Shown: piece by piece, positions 5,058 to 6,346 of the stretch | Position numbering within the stretch: position 1 is the stretch's first letter | How the letters are laid out: every line of letters begins with the position of its first letter | Assembly (NCBI GenBank): GCA_003512125.1 | Contig: DOSQ01000192.1 | Span: 1 to 6,346, forward strand | Length of the DNA: 6,346 nt | Source of the DNA: Acidaminococcaceae bacterium | GTDB taxonomy: Bacteria; Bacillota; Negativicutes; Acidaminococcales; Acidaminococcaceae | Reading direction: 5' to 3' | Position numbers and translations under genes: made by a program | Notes under the pieces: generated by a model | Told to the model about the DNA's origin: nothing | Databases searched by the model: none | What the model saw: the letters and a program-made list of their open reading frames with translations, nothing else

Positions 5058-6281
5058 TTATCTTATGTATGCCGGCGATGTGGTAAAATACATTCCGAAC
5101 ATCCCTGTGTTTCCATTCAGCAGCTGAAAAAGATCAGCAGCAGCGGAGTCCAGTTGCAACAGAGGGTACATGGGTGTCTTTACATACTGCTTTTCACTGC
5201 CTGCCTTGGTTATAATGGGCAGCACCGCCGTTTCTTTCATATGTTTTAAAAGGCTTCGTCCCCGGTCATTGAAGGCCAATACCCGGAGATAAGAGGGTGC
5301 CGGTGTTTCCGTCCAAAAATCCCGGGTTCTTTGCAGCAATAACTGCAGGGCAAGGCGCCGGACAGAGGGCAGAGGGTCCCGCTTATTGGCGATTTTCAGA
5401 CAGAATGAGGTATAACCATGTTGTAAATCCTGTCGTGCATTATAAAAGCGGTCGCATAAATTTCTGCTGGCACTGCAATGTTCGAATAAGTCCTGGCTGC
5501 TGTGCTGGGAAAGCAGGTTGCTCAGCAGCAGAGTAAGGGCTTCTTCCTGCCGTGTAAAGAGATCAGGAAAGTCAATATCTCCTGTATTTAATAAAGTTGC
5601 GGAGGCTTCCGGAAGAACAGAAGTGAGGGATGTGAGGGCATGTCCGTTCCGCAAGGCTGTCCGGATTGCAGTTGCCGAAGCATACGGAGAGGTCAGTTCT
5701 GTGTCATTGTAACTGTTGCCTTTACGTGGCAATATCAACATTTTAACCGGCAGATGATTTCGTAATATGGATTTCTGATAGGCAAGGGCAAGCTGATTGT
5801 TTGCTCCTTTGAACCAACCGGTATCTACATGATTTTCGGCAGCGGCAGTCTCCCACGCAGCGCCGTAAGAAAGGCCTTGCTGCAGAAATGATTTGATTTG
5901 TTGTTCTGTTTCTGATTGCAATGCCCATGCAGCGGTCTCTTCCAGAGTATGGCTGGCAGTATGTTCCGCTCCGCAAACCAGTGAACTTACCATACCGGTA
6001 GCAGCCAGTGTTTTTACTGCCCCTGCGGCAAAGTAGTCCGCGCTGTGGAGGCTGTACCAGGCAGGCAGCAGCAATACCAGGTCAACACCGGAGCGGACGG
6101 CTGTGGTAGCCCGTGTCCATGGGTCTGTCAGTGCAATTTCACCCCGCTGCACGAAGCAGCCGCTCATACATGCGATGACAGGTATGTTGCCAAATTTTTT
6201 TCGCAATGTCTTAAGTTGCCACAGATGTCCATTGTGGAAGGGGTTATATTCTGCAGTGATCCCGATGGTCTTTTTAATCAT
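5058..6281 (-). CDS. tmcAL: tRNA(Met) cytidine acetate ligase TmcAL (YlbM)
   Basis: Forms N4-acetylcytidine at the wobble position (C34) of elongator tRNA(Met) using acetate and ATP through acetyl-adenylate, as shown for B. subtilis TmcAL. Counting from the chosen start, the 407-residue protein opens with GITAEYNPFHNGH (7-19), whose HNGH (16-19) is the nucleotidyltransferase motif. MSGCFVQRGE (39-48), NNQLALAY (161-168), ASATAIRTAL (201-210) and YLRVLAFNDRGRSLL (331-345) are further family blocks. Length is near the usual 400 or so. The ATG at 6281 is preferred over the one at 6299, which would add MQEELF, because GAGGAG (6289-6294) lies seven bases before it and the family begins just ahead of the GITAEYNPFHNGH block. 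It converges on the coiled-coil gene and shares its terminator; no enzyme residue looks lost. Confidence 0.95.
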   Translation of the reverse strand: MIKKTIGITAEYNPFHNGHLWQLKTLRKKFGNIPVIACMSGCFVQRGEIALTDPWTRATTAVRSGVDLVLLLPAWYSLHSADYFAAGAVKTLAATGMVSSLVCGAEHTASHTLEETAAWALQSETEQQIKSFLQQGLSYGAAWETAAAENHVDTGWFKGANNQLALAYQKSILRNHLPVKMLILPRKGNSYNDTELTSPYASATAIRTALRNGHALTSLTSVLPEASATLLNTGDIDFPDLFTRQEEALTLLLSNLLSQHSSQDLFEHCSASRNLCDRFYNARQDLQHGYTSFCLKIANKRDPLPSVRRLALQLLLQRTRDFWTETPAPSYLRVLAFNDRGRSLLKHMKETAVLPIITKAGSEKQYVKTPMYPLLQLDSAAADLFQLLNGNTGMFGMYFTTSPAYIR

Positions 6282-6288
6282 AAAAAGC

Positions 6289-6294
6289 TCCTCT
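6289..6294 (-). promoter_or_regulatory. Ribosome binding site that sets the tmcAL start
   Basis: On the minus strand GAGGAG is followed after seven bases by the ATG at 6281. The alternative upstream ATG (6299) would place this site inside the coding region and has no comparable site of its own. Confidence 0.8.
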
Positions 6295-6312
6295 TGCATT
6301 ATTTTTCAGCAT

Positions 6313-6338
6313 GTTATACAATCGTTTCAGGAAGACAA
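6313..6338 (-). promoter_or_regulatory. Weak candidate promoter of tmcAL
   Basis: On the minus strand TATAAC (6313-6318) resembles a -10 element, and TTGTCT (6333-6338) a -35 element, but the 14-base spacer is too short for an ordinary sigma-A promoter. The real promoter may lie beyond the window, or the gene may be read from an upstream neighbour. No coding region is recognisable in 6282-6346. Confidence 0.2.
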
Positions 6339-6346
6339 TTCTCCGG

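Overview
The window carries seven protein genes and no RNA gene, mobile element or CRISPR array. The gene set suggests a low- to mid-GC Bacillota chromosome, most likely Negativicutes or a clostridial relative. The main reason is the order rsmD, coaD, a coiled-coil 'ATPase subunit-like' protein, then tmcAL (ylbM). Purine-rich Shine-Dalgarno sites, GTG starts and sigma-A-like promoters fit this. The genus cannot be fixed from the sequence alone.

Layout, left to right. (1) Positions 56-907, minus strand: a membrane-anchored NodB-type polysaccharide deacetylase, visibly more AT-rich than the genes to its right. (2) Positions 908-1157: a divergent intergenic region with a good minus-strand promoter, an extended -10 plus-strand promoter and several short palindromes. 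(3) Positions 1158-2813, plus strand: a two-gene cassette, a LemA-family membrane protein followed by a TPM-domain protein with a glycine-rich tail. (4) Positions 2814-3051: a regulatory-looking intergenic region with four dyads and a sigma-A-like promoter. (5) Positions 3052-4937, plus strand: rsmD (16S rRNA m2G966 methyltransferase), coaD (coenzyme A synthesis) and an uncharacterised coiled-coil protein, separated by gaps of about 90-100 bases that each hold an inverted repeat. (6) Positions 5009-5051: a strong hairpin that serves as a shared terminator between convergent genes. (7) Positions 5058-6281, minus strand: tmcAL, which makes N4-acetylcytidine in the anticodon of elongator tRNA(Met).

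Functionally the right-hand half is housekeeping: ribosome modification, a CoA pathway enzyme and tRNA modification. The left-hand half concerns the cell envelope: glycan deacetylation and the LemA/TPM membrane pair. I see no clearly new system. The points most worth a second look are the coiled-coil protein kept between coaD and tmcAL, the LemA/TPM pair, and the run of unexplained dyads in the intergenic regions. Two starts were moved inward from the longest open frame because a strong Shine-Dalgarno site and the family N-terminus support it: coaD at 3699 and tmcAL at 6281.
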